Shown: positions 44,008 through 53,174, numbered from the stretch's first letter. The stretch: DNA of 64,000 nt from Bdellovibrio sp047344985 (GCF_047344985.1 NZ_CP178861.1:1426001-1490000), one strand, 5' to 3'. Translations and numbers: made by a program. Notes: a model not told the origin generated them from the sequence alone.

Positions 44008-44703
44008 ATGAAAACACTCATCGTGATTCCTACGTACAATGAAAAAGAAAATATTCAGGCGATTGTACCTGCCGTTTTAGCTCAAAACTTGGGCGTCGAT
44101 ATTCTGGTTGTCGACGACAATTCTCCAGATGGAACGGGCGCCATTGTTCGTGAAATGCAGAAAAACATTCCGCAGCTTCATCTTCTTTCTCGTCCGGGCA
44201 AGCAGGGCTTGGGAAAAGCTTATATTGCGGGCTTTCGTTGGGGCATGGATCATGGATATGAAGCCATCACTGAAATGGATGCGGATTTTTCTCACCGTCC
44301 TGAAGATTTAGGACCGTTGCTTAAAAAGTTAGAAACCAATGATTTTGCAGTGGGTTCTCGTTATATTGAGGGCGGTCGCACGGTCAACTGGGGTCTTATG
44401 CGTAAGATCATCTCTCGCGGTGGTGGTATCTATGCGCGCTTGATCTTGGGCTTTCCTTTGAACGATTGGACCGGCGGATTTAATGCTTGGAAGAAAGAAG
44501 TTCTTCAAGGCATTGATCTTTCAACGGTAGAGTCTAACGGTTACAGCTTTCAAATTGAGCTTAAATATAAAGCGATGAAAAAAGGTTTTAAAGGTGCGGA
44601 GTCGCCGATTGTTTTTGAAGATCGCCGAGTTGGTCAAAGCAAGATGTCGCTAAAGATTGTCGTTGAGGCCTTCTATCGTGTTTGGCTCATGCGTTTTAAA
44701 TAA
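44008..44703 (+). CDS. Polyprenol-phosphate mannosyltransferase-like GT2
   Basis: 231-residue GT2 family glycosyltransferase of the DPM1 type. VIPTYNEKENIQAIV (residue 6), VVDDNSPDGTG, GKQGLGKAYIAGFRWG and EMDADFSHRPED (DxD) are all diagnostic for dolichyl/polyprenyl-phosphate beta-mannosyl or glucosyl synthases. It has no C-terminal membrane anchor helices, so it is the soluble class. Products are lipid-linked sugars used for envelope glycosylation. Shine-Dalgarno AGAGGTG. It overlaps the next gene by 26 bases. Confidence 0.88.
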   Translation: MKTLIVIPTYNEKENIQAIVPAVLAQNLGVDILVVDDNSPDGTGAIVREMQKNIPQLHLLSRPGKQGLGKAYIAGFRWGMDHGYEAITEMDADFSHRPEDLGPLLKKLETNDFAVGSRYIEGGRTVNWGLMRKIISRGGGIYARLILGFPLNDWTGGFNAWKKEVLQGIDLSTVESNGYSFQIELKYKAMKKGFKGAESPIVFEDRRVGQSKMSLKIVVEAFYRVWLMRFK

Positions 44704-45526
44704 AAGGCTTTGCCTTCTTTTTATAGCACTTCTTTTTCCTGTGTTGTCGTGGGCGGCGGCTCAGCAGGCGACGGTTATTACTGATGGCGCTTTGATTTAT
44801 CAAGATGCGGATTTTGATGCTCCGGTGATTCAGACTTTGAAGCGCGGAGGCGTTTACAATATTTCTACGGGCAAAAAAGGGCCTTTCTATAAAATTCGTT
44901 TAAAGCCGGGGACAGTCGGTTGGATTGCTGACACCGATTTGAAGATGGGCGTTGTGAAGCTGGCGCCTCCTCCGGAAGAGAAAAAACTTTTTGATAAAAA
45001 AGAAGAACGTAAAAAACCTTTCTTTGCCACTCGCTACCGTGGACCTGCGCTCGATTTTATTAACTTCACGGAAGATACCCTGGGGAAAGAGCGCTCAGAG
45101 TATTTGCCTTTTTACGGTGTTAAATTTAACGGTTTTAATACCATCATCAGTGGTGAGATTTACGCTGAAGGCAATATCATGTTCCATGTTGGTGCTCCTA
45201 GCTACTACACGGATGTGACGAAAAAAAGTGCCGACGGATTTATTTTTATTTCAAACTTTCTTTTGCAAACCGTAAGTCCGATGAGCAAATCGAATTTGTT
45301 TTATTACGGATTCGGTCCCATGTTTAAATACTCGCACTTCACATTGGAAGTTCCGAACGGCACAAAGACATTAAGCTACTCCGCAGATGATATGAACCTG
45401 GGCGCGGTTTTTAATGTCGGCATGGCTTTCCGCTTAGGCAGTCTTTCTTTGCGCACAGACGCAAAATACTACTGGGAGCGAGTGAAGTACTATGGTTTCG
45501 GCCTGAATCTTGGCTGGGAATTCTAA
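44678..45526 (+). CDS. SH3-domain protein with C-terminal outer-membrane barrel
   Basis: About 282 residues from GTG 44678, with TGAGG nine bases upstream. Signal peptide (LCLLFIALLFPVLSWAA). The first 75 mature residues form a bacterial SH3-like domain (VITDGALIYQDADFDAPVIQTLKRGGVYNIS ... GWIADTDL), a peptidoglycan- or protein-binding module. The rest is a beta-barrel ending with FGLNLGWEF, a C-terminal Phe. I infer an outer-membrane protein tethered to the wall. The start is uncertain because no ATG precedes the signal peptide. Confidence 0.65.
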   Translation: MFGSCVLNKRLCLLFIALLFPVLSWAAAQQATVITDGALIYQDADFDAPVIQTLKRGGVYNISTGKKGPFYKIRLKPGTVGWIADTDLKMGVVKLAPPPEEKKLFDKKEERKKPFFATRYRGPALDFINFTEDTLGKERSEYLPFYGVKFNGFNTIISGEIYAEGNIMFHVGAPSYYTDVTKKSADGFIFISNFLLQTVSPMSKSNLFYYGFGPMFKYSHFTLEVPNGTKTLSYSADDMNLGAVFNVGMAFRLGSLSLRTDAKYYWERVKYYGFGLNLGWEF

Positions 45527-45563
45527 GTTTTTCCTTTATAATGCGACTTCTTTGATGTAAACG

Positions 45564-45587
45564 AAGCCTCGTCAGCTTGAGGGGGCT
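45564..45587 (+). promoter_or_regulatory. SD-sequestering hairpin upstream of nuclease-like gene
   Basis: AAGCCTC near 45564-45570 can pair with GAGGGGGCT (45579-45587) with a small bulge. The right arm is the Shine-Dalgarno (GAGGGGG) of the gene at 45594. With the T-run TTTTT just after, it could alternatively be a terminator of the barrel gene. Confidence 0.35.
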
Positions 45588-45593
45588 TTTTAG

Positions 45594-46175
45594 ATGCGTA
45601 TTTTTTCTTTGTCGTTCCTGCTTGTTCTTTTTTCTCTAACTACTTTTGCCGCAGATATTGAACCGTATTTTGAAGCTTTGAAGCAATCCGGTGCGAACTT
45701 TGAACCGGATGGAGCCATCTGTGAACAAGTGGCTCGTCTGGCCTTGGCGACACAGTATCCTGACAAAGACTTCTCTCTTGCCAGTGGCATTGAATACGAC
45801 GCGGGCGGCATGACGCTGGGAGAGCTCGATGTTCTTGTTATCAATCGTGCGACACAGAAAGTAGTTCTAGTTACGGAAGTAAAGTGCTGGAAGAATTTAA
45901 AGCAAGCTTTGGATAAAGTGGTATCGCAAAGACAGCGTTTCATTTGGAATTTGACGAAATTTCCTCAAAAGATGCATTTCGTTTCTTATTCAGAATTGGA
46001 TTTAAAAGCCGAACAGTTTGACGCCGCGACGGAATATCGTTCGATCTCTCAGTTGGGTGGCGTTAAATATGGTTTTGATATGGAGCTTGATTTAACGCTT
46101 TCTGAGTTTAGAGCGCTGCGTATGAAACTGCTTAAATGTCAGGCATGGGGAGAGTGCGCACGCGCTGCGCAATAG
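45594..46175 (+). CDS. Exported protein with PD-(D/E)XK nuclease-like signature
   Basis: 193 residues. Signal peptide IFSLSFLLVLFSLTTFA, mature part from ADIEPYF. The core GELDVLVINRATQKVVLVTEVKCW near residues 82-105 matches the PD-(D/E)XK/restriction-endonuclease-like pattern (acidic residue, beta strand, hydrophobic strand, E-x-K), as in YraN or Hjc where it reads GEIDL and VEVK. A helix with QRQRFIWN and a later helix (Ser/Asp/Leu-rich) follow. The signal peptide is unexpected for this fold. It overlaps nothing and is just upstream of mutL. A secreted nuclease for prey DNA is an attractive inference, not shown; the active site acidic triad should be checked. Confidence 0.55.
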   Translation: MRIFSLSFLLVLFSLTTFAADIEPYFEALKQSGANFEPDGAICEQVARLALATQYPDKDFSLASGIEYDAGGMTLGELDVLVINRATQKVVLVTEVKCWKNLKQALDKVVSQRQRFIWNLTKFPQKMHFVSYSELDLKAEQFDAATEYRSISQLGGVKYGFDMELDLTLSEFRALRMKLLKCQAWGECARAAQ

Positions 46176-46195
46176 GTGACTTGGGAGGGAATCTC

Positions 46196-48079
46196 ATGCA
46201 GATTCCTTCCATGTCTATTCAAGTTTTACCTCCTGAAGTCGTCGATCAAATTGCCGCTGGCGAAGTGGTGGAGCGTCCTGCCCACCTCGTTAAAGAACTT
46301 GTAGAAAATAGTATTGATGCTGGCGCTACAAGAGTTCACGTTGAATTCTTTGATGGCGGTCGTATCGTGAAAGTGATCGACAACGGCAAAGGCATGTCGC
46401 CGGAAGATCTTCCCAAAGCTCTGGAAAGATTTGCTACTAGTAAAATTTCAAAAACAGATGATCTTTGGAAGCTTCGCACTTTCGGATTCCGTGGGGAAGC
46501 ATTGGCGAGTATTGCGGCCGTCAGTAAATTGACTCTGACATCTCGTCGCGAAGGTGATGAACAAGCTCATCAGTTGATTAGTGAATACGGACGTAAGAAG
46601 CACATTGATAAAGTCGGCGGCTCGCAAGGTACAACGATTTTGATCGAAAATCTTTTCGACAATACACCTGCGCGTTTGAAGTTTTTAAAATCAGACGCAG
46701 CGGAAAACACGGCGATTAAAACAACTCTCAAAGCCATGGCGCTTTCTCACTTCGATGTTGAATTCCGCATTCAGGAAAACGGCAAGCTTGTGAGTTTTTG
46801 GCCTGCTTGTAAAAACCGCAAAGACCGTGTTGAGCAAATTCTAGAAATCAAACCACTCTTTGAAGGCGAAGCGACTCGCGAAAACGTGCGCGCTTATGCG
46901 GTGTTTGCGGATCCTCACAATGTCGCGAAGACAGCAAAAAACATCTGGCTCTTTGCGCAGAATCGCTGGATTCAAGATCGCAGCCTGCAAGCGGCCGTGA
47001 ATGAAGCCTATCGCAGTCTTCTTATGCACGGTGAATATCCGATCGCGGTCGTGTGGGTTGAAGTCGATCCGGATTGTGTCGATGTGAATATTCATCCGAC
47101 AAAATCACAAGTGAAATTCCAAGAGCCTTCGTTGGCGTTCCGTGCGGTGGCAGGAGCTTTAAGATCCACATTGGAGCAAGCGCCTTGGCTTGCTGAATCG
47201 CAAAGACCTCGTCCTCCGCAGCCACTTTCCGATGTGTCAGCGGCGGATTATCCTTCAACACAAGGTCTTCCGAATTTTGCAAATGCGCCGATGCCCAAAG
47301 AAAATCTGGCTTTCCAAGACGCCTCTTTGAGTGCGACACAATTTCAGAAAAAAGAATTTAATTTTCCTAAAGCGACAATCAACGAACCAAAAATTGATTA
47401 CCAAACTTTGGCGGAGGCCGCGGCTTCACGTGAAGAAATCGCCACTCAGCCAATGGCACCGATGAAATCTGCTGAGCCCGAGGCTCCGCGCGGATATTGG
47501 TCGTCACTGGAAGTTTTGGGGCAAGCGAATCTCACCTACATCGTGACTCAAGCGCGCGATAAAATCGTTTTCGTTGATCAGCACGCCGCTCATGAACGCG
47601 TGGTTTTCGAGAAGCTTATGAACGCGTGGAAGGGTGGCAAAGTTGATGTGCAGGATTTCCTATTTCCACTCGCCATTGATATGTCGCCGGAAAAAGTCGA
47701 AGCTCTTTTAGGAATTGCGAAAGACATCGAACGCCTTGGAGTTCATATTGAATCTCTTGGCCCCGGCACGATCGGTGTGAAAGCTGCGCCACTGATGATT
47801 AAAGAATCTATTCTAAGCACTGTGCTTGATAAAATGGCGAATGAAATCGTCGAACAAGGCGGAAGTTATTCTCTGGAGCGCGTTGTTGGCGACATTTGCG
47901 CAACGATGGCTTGCCATTCGGTTGTGCGTGCAGGACAAGCGCTCGGAATTGACCAAATGAAAAGTCTTTTAAGAGATATGGATATGTTCCCGTTAAGCAG
48001 TTTCTGCCCGCATGGCCGTCCTGTGAGCGTGGAATATCCTTTCTACAAACTTGAAAAAGATTTTGGTCGAATCGTTTGA
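46196..48079 (+). CDS. mutL: DNA mismatch repair protein MutL
   Basis: 627 residues from ATG 46196, with GGGAGGGA six bases upstream. GHKL ATPase motifs: ENSIDAGA, DNGKGM and GFRGEALASI. The C-terminal half carries the endonuclease metal-binding motif DQHAAHERVVFE near residue 460, ACHSVVRAG, and CPHGRP near residue 605, so it is the nicking-competent, MutH-independent type. The linker between N- and C-terminal halves (residues about 345-430) is Pro/Ala-rich. mutL-miaA overlap is a common arrangement. Confidence 0.96.
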   Translation: MQIPSMSIQVLPPEVVDQIAAGEVVERPAHLVKELVENSIDAGATRVHVEFFDGGRIVKVIDNGKGMSPEDLPKALERFATSKISKTDDLWKLRTFGFRGEALASIAAVSKLTLTSRREGDEQAHQLISEYGRKKHIDKVGGSQGTTILIENLFDNTPARLKFLKSDAAENTAIKTTLKAMALSHFDVEFRIQENGKLVSFWPACKNRKDRVEQILEIKPLFEGEATRENVRAYAVFADPHNVAKTAKNIWLFAQNRWIQDRSLQAAVNEAYRSLLMHGEYPIAVVWVEVDPDCVDVNIHPTKSQVKFQEPSLAFRAVAGALRSTLEQAPWLAESQRPRPPQPLSDVSAADYPSTQGLPNFANAPMPKENLAFQDASLSATQFQKKEFNFPKATINEPKIDYQTLAEAAASREEIATQPMAPMKSAEPEAPRGYWSSLEVLGQANLTYIVTQARDKIVFVDQHAAHERVVFEKLMNAWKGGKVDVQDFLFPLAIDMSPEKVEALLGIAKDIERLGVHIESLGPGTIGVKAAPLMIKESILSTVLDKMANEIVEQGGSYSLERVVGDICATMACHSVVRAGQALGIDQMKSLLRDMDMFPLSSFCPHGRPVSVEYPFYKLEKDFGRIV

Positions 48080-49011
48080 TGAAGAATCCGCGCAAGCCTG
48101 TGATTTTTGTCGTGGGAGCCACGGCCACCGGAAAATCCGAGTGGGCCTTAAAGCTCGCGCAAGAATTTGGCGGAGTCATTGTTAACTGTGACTCTATTCA
48201 AGTTTATAAAAAGCTCGATATTGGCGCGGCGAAACCCACAAAAGATGAGCAAGCATTGGTTCGTCACTATTTGCTCGATTATGTGAATCCTCCGCAAGAA
48301 ATGACGGCAGGACAGTATTGCCGGGATTTTTACGAATGCATGGAGCAGATTCCGGAAAATACTCCTGTGTTCGTCGTTGGCGGAACGGGTTTCTATTTTA
48401 TGGCCATTGAAAAGGGAATGTATCCGGTTCTTCCGGTTCCTCCTGAAATTCAAAAAGCTGTGGAGGAAGAACTTAAAACCGCCGAAGGTGCCGAGAAACT
48501 TCACAACGAACTTTTAGAAAAAGATCCCGAGTATGGCGCAAAAATTCATCTTTCCGATCACTATCGCATCGGACGCGCCATTGAACTCATTCGCAGTCAG
48601 GGAAAAAGTGTGACACAGATTCAAAACGAATTTGCCGAGTCACGCAGCGAATTTCCATTTCCTCTTTTAAAAATCGGCCCAAGCTGGGATCGGGAAGTTC
48701 TCAAAGATAGGATCGCTCTTCGCACAAAAAAAATGTTAGAGCAGGGATTGGTTCAAGAAGTGCAAAGCCTCCTCGACGAAGGTTTGGAATCGTGGGCACC
48801 GATGAGCAGTGTCGGTTACAAAGAAACCATCGCATTTTTGAAAAACGAACTGAACTCTGAGCAACTGTTTGAAGAAATTTCGAAGAACACACGACAGCTC
48901 GCTAAAAGACAAAGAACTTGGTTTCAGAGAGACAAAGACATTCATTGGTTTGCGGGGAGTGATGGCTATTATGAAGCTCGCGCCATGGTCGAGAAATTTC
49001 TGAAACCTTGA
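48079..49011 (+). CDS. miaA: tRNA dimethylallyltransferase
   Basis: 310 residues. P-loop GATATGKSEWA at residue 13, NCDSIQVYKKLDIGAAKP, VVGGTGFYF and the RQLAKRQRTWFQRD helix are all diagnostic of MiaA. It prenylates A37 in tRNAs reading UNN codons. The start overlaps the mutL stop (TGATG). Confidence 0.96.
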   Translation: MKNPRKPVIFVVGATATGKSEWALKLAQEFGGVIVNCDSIQVYKKLDIGAAKPTKDEQALVRHYLLDYVNPPQEMTAGQYCRDFYECMEQIPENTPVFVVGGTGFYFMAIEKGMYPVLPVPPEIQKAVEEELKTAEGAEKLHNELLEKDPEYGAKIHLSDHYRIGRAIELIRSQGKSVTQIQNEFAESRSEFPFPLLKIGPSWDREVLKDRIALRTKKMLEQGLVQEVQSLLDEGLESWAPMSSVGYKETIAFLKNELNSEQLFEEISKNTRQLAKRQRTWFQRDKDIHWFAGSDGYYEARAMVEKFLKP

Positions 49012-49046
49012 CCCCATAAGAGGGGCCGTTTCAAAATGGAGTTATT

Positions 49047-49925
49047 ATGAAAAGCATGACAGGGTACGGCACCGCTAGAGTTCAATCCAAAGACGTCACA
49101 GTTGAAGTCAGTATTCGCGCCGTGAATGGCCGTTTCTTAGAACCTCGTTTTCATCTTCCGAGAGAATTTGTCGCCCATGAAGGGGAACTTAAAAAAATTC
49201 TAGGTCAGTCTTTGCATCGTGGAACAGTGGATGTTTTCGTTTCTCGTCGCGTGAAGAACACGGCGAACAAAGCGCAAATGACGGTGAACGACGCTTTGGC
49301 GAAAAAGTATATGATGGCTTACAAACATCTTTCCAAAGAGTTGGGTGTGCCTTTTCAAGTTCATCTTGAGGTGTTGGCACGTCTTCCAGAGATCATCAAA
49401 GTTGAAGAAACTTACGAACTTTTCCCAGGTGAGGATAAAGTTCTTAAAAAGGCTTTCGCGGATGCTTGTAAGAACTGTGATAAAGAGCGTATCCGTGAAG
49501 GGCAAGCTCTGCGCCGTGATCTGCAAAAACTTCTGATCGCTTTAGAGAAACAAGTGAAAGTTATCAGTGAGTTGCGTGGTGAAGCCAATGCACAACTTCA
49601 AGATAAGTTTGAACAAAAAATCCGCGCGCGTCTTAAAGGAAATGACATTGATCCGAACCGTCTGTCGCAAGAAATTGTGATTCAGTTGGAAAAGGCTGAC
49701 ATTAATGAAGAACTCTCTCGTTTGAGTGAGCACATTAAGAACTACCGTCAGTTGGTGGCGTCTCAGCAGGCAGAAGGGAAGAAGTTGGACTTCTACACCC
49801 AAGAGCTGCTCCGCGAAGTGAATACGATCGGTTCAAAGTCTCAAGTAGCCAAGATCACTCAAGCCGTGGTAGAAGCAAAAACCCTTATTGAAAGACTAAG
49901 AGAACAGGTACAAAACGTCCAATGA
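49047..49925 (+). CDS. yicC: YicC-family endoribonuclease-like protein
   Basis: 292 residues, typical length. The opening KSMTGYGTA and the GRFLEPRFHLPRE segment near residue 30 plus the C-terminal EKADINEELSRLSEHI ... GKKLDFYTQELLREVNTIGSK helix are the family's two conserved blocks (YicC_N and DUF1732). E. coli YicC is reported to be an endoribonuclease. It precedes gmk with a four-base overlap. Confidence 0.93.
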   Translation: MKSMTGYGTARVQSKDVTVEVSIRAVNGRFLEPRFHLPREFVAHEGELKKILGQSLHRGTVDVFVSRRVKNTANKAQMTVNDALAKKYMMAYKHLSKELGVPFQVHLEVLARLPEIIKVEETYELFPGEDKVLKKAFADACKNCDKERIREGQALRRDLQKLLIALEKQVKVISELRGEANAQLQDKFEQKIRARLKGNDIDPNRLSQEIVIQLEKADINEELSRLSEHIKNYRQLVASQQAEGKKLDFYTQELLREVNTIGSKSQVAKITQAVVEAKTLIERLREQVQNVQ

Positions 49926-50479
49926 AGACACGTCTTATTATCGTCGCCGCTCCAAGTGGTGCAGGAAAAAGTAGTTTTGTCGAAAAGCTCAGCAAGGAAA
50001 ATCCTCGCTTGGTCGATATCGTTACTTACACCACACGTGCGATGAGAAAAGGCGAAAGTGAGGGGCAGCCTTATCACTTCATCAGTTCCGAGGATTTTCA
50101 GAAAAAAATCAAAGAAGGGTTTTTCGTAGAGTGGGCGAAGGTTCATACAAATTTTTACGGAACATCTTTCGAGTCTATTGAAAATGCCTGGAAACAAGAT
50201 AAATGCGCGATCATGGATATCGATATCCAAGGCGTTGCGACGTTTAAAGCCAAATTCCCAGATGCGAAGACCGTTTTCATTCTCCCTCCGTCTATTGACG
50301 AGCTGCGCCGCAGAATCGAGAAGAGGGATGGCGGAGTTCCAGCGGATATCGAAGTCCGTATGGCCAACGCCGAAAAAGAGATCCGTGAGGCCTCTAAATT
50401 CGATTATCAGATCGTGAACGACGTGTTTGAGCAATCTTACTCGCAATTTAAAAAAATCGTTGAAGAATTACTAGCTTAG
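49922..50479 (+). CDS. gmk: Guanylate kinase
   Basis: 185 residues. P-loop AAPSGAGKSSF at residue 8; TYTTRAMRKGESEGQPYHF for GMP binding; DIDIQG near residue 97 (Walker B region); lid and C-terminal helix present. Converts GMP to GDP. It overlaps yicC and is 49 bases before rpoZ, the common yicC-gmk-rpoZ-spoT order. Confidence 0.96.
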   Translation: MKTRLIIVAAPSGAGKSSFVEKLSKENPRLVDIVTYTTRAMRKGESEGQPYHFISSEDFQKKIKEGFFVEWAKVHTNFYGTSFESIENAWKQDKCAIMDIDIQGVATFKAKFPDAKTVFILPPSIDELRRRIEKRDGGVPADIEVRMANAEKEIREASKFDYQIVNDVFEQSYSQFKKIVEELLA

Positions 50480-50528
50480 CGGTAACTTGTCCGGATCTAC
50501 TTTGTCTAAAAAAGTGCCTGGAGGCTAA

Positions 50529-50768
50529 ATGGCTCGCGTAACTGTTGAAGATTGCTTGGAAAAAGTTCCTAACAGATTTGCTCTTGTATTGATGGTTGCA
50601 AAAAGAGCGAAGCAACTTCTTAAAGGAGCTGAAGCGACAGTTTCTACTCGTAGCAATAAGTACATCGTAAGTGCGCTTCGTGAAGTGGCTATTGGTAACG
50701 TGGGTTACACTGAAGCCATGGAAAATGCAGAGGCAACTCGCCAAATCGAAAAAGACCTTAATAAATAG
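50529..50768 (+). CDS. rpoZ: RNA polymerase omega subunit
   Basis: 79 residues. MARVTVEDCLEKVPNRFALVLMVAKRAKQLLKG and STRSNKYIVSALREVA are the family signature. Omega stabilises beta' and, with the (p)ppGpp system, links to the stringent response; the rsh gene is next. A terminator at 50794 separates the two. Confidence 0.96.
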   Translation: MARVTVEDCLEKVPNRFALVLMVAKRAKQLLKGAEATVSTRSNKYIVSALREVAIGNVGYTEAMENAEATRQIEKDLNK

Positions 50769-50793
50769 TCTTTAAATCGAATATATTGCTTAA

Positions 50794-50820
50794 AAGGAGG
50801 CCAACAAGCCTCCTTTTTTG
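50794..50820 (+). terminator. Rho-independent terminator after rpoZ
   Basis: AAGGAGGC (50794-50801), loop CAACAA, GCCTCCTT (50808-50815) and TTTT. It ends the mutL/yicC-gmk-rpoZ transcript. Confidence 0.92.
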
Positions 50821-50920
50821 TTTTCAGAGCAGGGCTTGTGACTTCTTTTATAAAAGCCCTCGGCTTTCCCCATAAACGCTTAAAATAACTAATAAATCCA
50901 AGACCTTATTGAAAACTTAG

Positions 50921-50949
50921 TTGGACTCAGTGGTCTCCTCAGGTAAACT
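50921..50949 (+). promoter_or_regulatory. Predicted promoter of rsh, suggesting a leaderless mRNA
   Basis: TTGGAC (50921-50926), a 17-base spacer, and TAAACT (50944-50949), only eight bases from the ATG at 50958. A start at the usual distance falls on or next to the first codon, and no Shine-Dalgarno precedes it. Confidence 0.45.
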
Positions 50950-50957
50950 TATTTAAT

Positions 50958-53174
50958 ATGTTAGAAGTCCTGAAAGAGAGCGGAGTCAGTCAGAAGCCAG
51001 TAAAGACACTTGATGATCTTCTGTCACGCATTCGCAATTTCTATCCGAATGCTGATTTAAAAATCATCGAGAAGGCCTACTACTTTTCTGAGAAAGCTCA
51101 CGAAGGACAAATTCGTCGCAGTGGTGAGCCTTACATTTCTCATCCACTTTCTGTCGCCGCGATTTTAGCGGATCTTCATCTTGATCTCGATACGATTGCC
51201 ACAGGACTTTTGCACGACACTGTCGAAGACACGGCCGCAACACTTGAGGATATTCGTCGCGAGTTCGGTGATGTGATCGCGCATCTCGTAGATGGTGTTA
51301 CAAAAATCGGTCAGATGAAATTTAAAAACAGTCACGAAAAACAAGGCGAAAATATTCGCAAGATGATCGTGGCGATGGGTAAAGACGTGCGTGTCGTTCT
51401 TGTGAAATTGGCGGACCGTCTTCACAATATGCGCACTTTGAATTTCATGCCGTTTGAAAAACAAGAGCGCATTGCTCTTGAGACTTTGGAAATCTACTGT
51501 CCTCTTGCGGGACGTATGGGTATCAGTTCTTTGAAAATTGAACTTGAAGACCTGTGCTTCCGTTACTATCGCCCGGACATGTACTACGAACTTGTTCAGC
51601 ACATCAAAAAAACAGAGTCTGAACAAAACCGTTATATCGAAGACGTCAAACACATGCTCTCTAAGGAGCTGAACAAAGCGGGCTTTAAATACGAAGTCTA
51701 CGGCCGTTCAAAACACTTGTGGTCGATCTATAGAAAAATGCAATCACGTAACATCGAGTACGATCAAGTCTATGACGTGCTGGCGTTCCGTGTCCTCGTA
51801 GATAACGTGGCAGAGTGTTACGCGGTTCTTGGACTTGTGCACTCGTTGTGGAAGCCAATTCCTGGCCGCTTCAAAGATTTCATCGCGATGCCGAAGGCCA
51901 ATAACTATCAATCACTGCATACAACAGTGATGGGCCCAGGCGGGGAGCGCATTGAAATTCAGATCCGTACTCAAGAAATGCATCTGGTGGCAGAGCGCGG
52001 TATCGCGGCTCACTGGAAGTATAAAGAGCGTGGTAAGATGGTCGATGACTCGGATTTCCAACAAGCCAACTGGCTTCGTGATCTCGTGACATGGCACCAG
52101 CAAGTGCGCAGTCCCGATGAGTTTTTGGATACAGTAAAGACCGATCTTTTTGAGACAGAGATTTACGTTTTCACTCCGACAGGGGACGTTCGTGAGTTTC
52201 CAGAGGGCGCAACGCCTGTGGATTTTGCGTATGCAGTCCATACGGAATTAGGAAATCAAATTGTCGGCGCCCGCGTGAACGGCAAAATGGTGCCGTTAAA
52301 GTATCAACTGCAAAATGGGGATACTGTTGAAGTCATCACTTCGAAAACACAAGTGCCATCAAAAGATTGGCTCAAGTTCGTTGTAACGAATAAAGCCAAA
52401 GCGAAAATCCGCGCCTTTGTCAAAGAAGAGCAACGCCGTCGTGCGATTCTTCTGGGTAAAGAACTTGTCGAAAAAGAATTCCGTAAATTCGGAATGGCGG
52501 CGGTGAAGTATCTTAAAGGACCGGCGTTTGATCAGTATCTGAAAGATCACGGTCTTGCGGATTTAGATGAATTGTACGTGACGGTCGGTTACGGAAAACT
52601 TGAAACGCGCATTCTTGTTGAAAGATTGACTCCAGAGAATATCGCTAAAGAAGCTGCGAAAAACGATGACACTTCTTTCATGGAAAGAGTCATGCGTGCG
52701 GCGACTCAAAAGACTCGAAAAACGAATTCGTTGATCAGTGTCGACGGCATGGATGACGTTTTGGTTCACTATGCAAAATGCTGTCATCCGATTCCAGGAG
52801 ACCCTATTGTTGGCTTTATCAGCCGCGGTCGCGGTATTACCATTCACCGTAGCGATTGTCGTAAGGCTTTTGAATTCGACCAACTTCGTAAAGTCGATGT
52901 GAACTGGAACGTGAAACAAGCGGGCGAAGGCCAAGAGCGCGTTGTCCGTTTGAAAATTATTTCTCAGGACGTTCCGGGATTATTAAAATTAATGTCAGAG
53001 GCCTTTGCGCAGCAGGGAATTAATATTCAATCTGCACAAATCCGTACGACAAAAGATAAAAAAGCCATCTGTCACTTTGAAGTCAGTGTGAAAGATGCGA
53101 GCCAATTAAACCAAGCGATCTATGAGATTCAAAAAATCAAAGGTATCATTGGTGTGACTCGTGTCATCCACTAA
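50958..53174 (+). CDS. rsh: Bifunctional (p)ppGpp synthetase/hydrolase (RelA/SpoT homologue)
   Basis: 738 residues. Domains in order: HD hydrolase with GLLHDTVEDT near residue 86, synthetase with RFKDFIAMPK (R-x-K-D type, marking a bifunctional enzyme) near residue 304 and IEIQIRTQEMHLVAERGIAAHWKYKE, TGS domain (IYVFTPTGDVREFPEGATPVDFAYAVHTE), a helical zinc-finger-like region, and a C-terminal ACT domain. It makes and degrades (p)ppGpp. Follows rpoZ after a terminator; overlaps the histidine kinase by 14 bases. The start ATG 50958 lacks an obvious Shine-Dalgarno, hence the leaderless hypothesis. Confidence 0.95.
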   Translation: MLEVLKESGVSQKPVKTLDDLLSRIRNFYPNADLKIIEKAYYFSEKAHEGQIRRSGEPYISHPLSVAAILADLHLDLDTIATGLLHDTVEDTAATLEDIRREFGDVIAHLVDGVTKIGQMKFKNSHEKQGENIRKMIVAMGKDVRVVLVKLADRLHNMRTLNFMPFEKQERIALETLEIYCPLAGRMGISSLKIELEDLCFRYYRPDMYYELVQHIKKTESEQNRYIEDVKHMLSKELNKAGFKYEVYGRSKHLWSIYRKMQSRNIEYDQVYDVLAFRVLVDNVAECYAVLGLVHSLWKPIPGRFKDFIAMPKANNYQSLHTTVMGPGGERIEIQIRTQEMHLVAERGIAAHWKYKERGKMVDDSDFQQANWLRDLVTWHQQVRSPDEFLDTVKTDLFETEIYVFTPTGDVREFPEGATPVDFAYAVHTELGNQIVGARVNGKMVPLKYQLQNGDTVEVITSKTQVPSKDWLKFVVTNKAKAKIRAFVKEEQRRRAILLGKELVEKEFRKFGMAAVKYLKGPAFDQYLKDHGLADLDELYVTVGYGKLETRILVERLTPENIAKEAAKNDDTSFMERVMRAATQKTRKTNSLISVDGMDDVLVHYAKCCHPIPGDPIVGFISRGRGITIHRSDCRKAFEFDQLRKVDVNWNVKQAGEGQERVVRLKIISQDVPGLLKLMSEAFAQQGINIQSAQIRTTKDKKAICHFEVSVKDASQLNQAIYEIQKIKGIIGVTRVIH

